Of a stretch of 64,000 nucleotides of DNA, positions 61,901-64,000 are shown piece after piece (positions within the stretch are counted from its first letter, which is position 1; each line of letters opens with the position of its first letter). The position numbers and the translations under genes were made by a program. The notes under the pieces are model-generated. The model saw only the letters and a list, made by a program, of their open reading frames with translations, did no database searches and was not told the origin of the DNA. Source of the DNA: Plectrocnemia conspersa (taxonomy: Eukaryota; Arthropoda; Insecta; Trichoptera; Polycentropodidae); NCBI GenBank assembly GCA_009617715.1, contig VTFK01000245.1, positions 124,001 through 188,000 on the forward strand. The letters run 5' to 3'.

Positions 61901-64000
61901 AAAATAATTAAATTTTAATATATAAATTTATAAAATTAAGCAATATTTTTATAACGCAGCTTATTTAAGACAGACTATTTTGTATTTTTTTGAAATAAAT
62001 TTTTTTTATGTTTTAAATACATATGCAAATCAAGAGTAAGGACTAACGTTTTTTTTAAATATAAATAAATACATACAGTGCTTTTTTTTTTTCTGTATCA
62101 GATTTGTTGATAGAATTAAATATTTACTAATATAATTAATCAAATATTATTTGACCGATTAAAATTAAATTTAAATGATCTTTCTGAATTAAATTATTAT
62201 TTTTATAACTAAATTATGTAATATATAAAAATATATTTATACACATTTTTTACTACATAATAATTACCTTATGTTGATTGTTCAACGGGTTTATATTTAA
62301 AAAATACTATAAAAAGTACATTTTTATATCATATTAAAAATAATAACTATTGCAATCTTAAGCTCAATTATATAATTTTCAGGAACTTTATCTATGTTAG
62401 AAATTTAACTTACAGATAGTTTTTGTGGCAAAATAAATTAAGAAATACTGTGTGTATCTATCAAAAATGGGTAAGAATACGATTGATAATTATAAAGAAA
62501 GTGAAATACAAGATTTTTAGTGAATCTCAGTAAAAAGCAGGTCAGTGAAAGTTCTAGACAATTAAAAAATCATAGGCAAAGTATTGCAGAAAATTAATTT
62601 AAAAAAAAGAGTTCTAAAATAAATTTATAAAACCAATAAAAGATCGGCATATCAAAAAATAGTATATTATAGTAGCATTTAAATCATGCCACACAAAAAT
62701 TAGCCCGTCAACGAGAAAACACTTCGATACTGCACAGATTTCCGAAACGCAATCGTGTACGATTTTAAACGACTCGCTAATATAGTACAATAGCAGCGTA
62801 AAAAGGCTATTTTTTGTTATGAAAGAATTAGGCACACAAAAACTATTGCAGAAAACCATGTTGACGCATTCCTTAACCCTTTAAGTAGTGAGTTAATTTA
62901 CAAACATTTGTTATTTCGTTAGTATACATCTGGGAGTGAGTAAATTTTATATATGTTTCCATAATTATTCTGTCGTTATTTATTTATAATATTTTATATT
63001 GCAAAGTTTTATTTTCTTAAAAGTATTCTAAAGTTTTCATTCCGTTTGCAACAGCTTATCCACAAAAATCTTGCCTTACACCATAGATTTATGTTATTCT
63101 TCAAGTGAACAAAAATAGCTTTATTTTGAGAAGGGATCGGTTGCTTTCATCTGACTATCAAAGGGGTCAATAGAAAAAAAATGTAAGACATGTTGCATTG
63201 ACTCTCTATTACTAGCAATTGGTTGCTGATATGATGAAAAAAGAGAGTAAGGGAGACTTTATTATTATTTCATCCGTGCACCAGCTACTTTTCTATGCAG
63301 AACTATAACACGATCCAGTAATTTGACCAATAGCACAATACTATAAATAATTATTTGATCAACGCGTATTCCACACATTGGTTTGGTTTAAAACAAAATA
63401 TAATTCTACAAGCTAATGGGGTCAAATGGTTCAGTGGTGAAAATTTCCACTTTTGTAATGCTAATAATACATTTCTTATTAAGAGTGCTATACAAATTTG
63501 GCAAAAACGGGAGGCGGTTGACTTTTAAAAATTCACAGTAATAATGGCGACACGGCGAGAATAAAGGTCCCCCGAAAACAATTCTTCAGCACCGTAAATA
63601 TCGCGTTCCGCTTTCATAGCACCTTCACGACGACAGTAGCATAAAACGACAGTGGGGAATGTAGGCCAGTTATATTTGCCACCGCCATTATGTTGTTTAT
63701 CTTTATTCTCTTACGCGACGATTTTCGCTAAATTTGCAAGTTGACAATATAATGGTACATATTTATTTTGTGAAATTATGTGCAGTTTACTCCAAATTGG
63801 CGGTACATTGACTAAAAAAATACAATACTTCACATTGAATGTAAAATTTTTTAAATTTTGAATTTGCCATATTATATAGAACATATAAATTCTACTGCTA
63901 AAATTGTAGAGTAGCCTAAAAATTTTTGGCATTTAAATAATTCTAACGTTGAAAATTGTATATATGCATGTTTTTCGATTGGTGCGATATTTGCTTATAA

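Larger units (their letters stand above)
38590..64000 (-). other. Upstream region of ADAMTSL exon A, probably 5' intron; no exon recognised
   Basis: The acceptor of exon A (GGTTTTAG) requires an upstream exon carrying the end of TSP1-1. I searched by eye for reverse-complemented CSxTCGxG and found none. Contents are repeat copies 2-4, the Tigger fragment, the 57.6-kb reverse-transcriptase fragment, hairpins, the artefact block and several islands (39640-39850, 40140-40400, 45200-45840, 52320-52580, 53180-53860, 57110-57490, 60590-60900, 63500-63720) with chance frames such as those at 45126, 53564 and 60608. Stretches 46000-48400, 51600-52000, 58100-60500 and 61000-63400 are AT-rich and otherwise empty. 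Confidence 0.6.

Noticed and set aside
62873..62900. TTAACCCTTTAAGTAGTGAG, like a piggyBac left end
   Set aside because: No matching inverted end or second TTAA partner in the window; too short to claim.

Overview
The window looks like part of an insect (at least arthropod) nuclear genome. It is very AT-rich, has short exons with GT/AG splice sites separated by introns of up to 17 kb, and carries decayed transposons (Tigger/pogo, piggyBac, non-LTR retrotransposons, a possible hAT end). I could not identify the species. There are no operons, CRISPR arrays, rRNA genes or intact tRNA genes.

The only well-supported gene lies on the minus strand and spans most of the window. Seven internal coding exons (38437-38589, 38233-38361, 20710-20854, 20519-20648, 19541-19742, 4643-4822, 3563-3687) join in perfect phase. 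They give 354 continuous codons of a secreted ADAMTS-like extracellular-matrix protein: a cysteine-rich module, three thrombospondin type 1 (TSP1) repeats and an acidic/proline-rich linker. The closest remembered relatives are the ADAMTSL1/ADAMTSL3 (punctin), C. elegans MADD-4 and fly Nolo group. The 5' exons (signal peptide, first TSP1) should lie beyond 64000 and the 3' exons beyond position 1. The spacer domain that normally follows the cysteine-rich module in this family is missing from the exon that should lead into it.

Region by region: 1-1300 is a broken Tigger transposase running off the left edge. 3563-4822 holds two exons. 4823-19540 is a 14.7-kb intron with a piggyBac-type element (6325-7164, TTAA duplications, a long TA microsatellite inside), unassigned open frames at 9764-10383, a retrotransposon scrap near 13.9-14.1 kb and the first copy of an unclassified repeat family (17.7-18.2 kb). 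19541-20854 holds three exons. 20855-38232 is a 17.4-kb intron with more reverse-transcriptase fragments, a possible hAT end, a cluster of perfect hairpins near 30.6 kb and a tRNA-Thr-like SINE fragment near 36.9 kb. 38233-38589 holds two exons. 38590-64000 contains no recognisable exon and is probably one or more large 5' introns. It contains two further substantial copies and one 3' tail of the unclassified repeat family, a second Tigger fragment, another reverse-transcriptase fragment and GC-richer islands that could be regulatory.

48817-49318 is a block of homopolymer runs with no biological look. It is followed by a near-copy of sequence found 2.1 kb upstream, so it is best read as an assembly artefact. 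I found no convincing new biological system. The observations most worth checking are the spacer-less ADAMTSL architecture, the unclassified repeat family sharing a coding-like core, the nested hairpin element, and the assembly defect.
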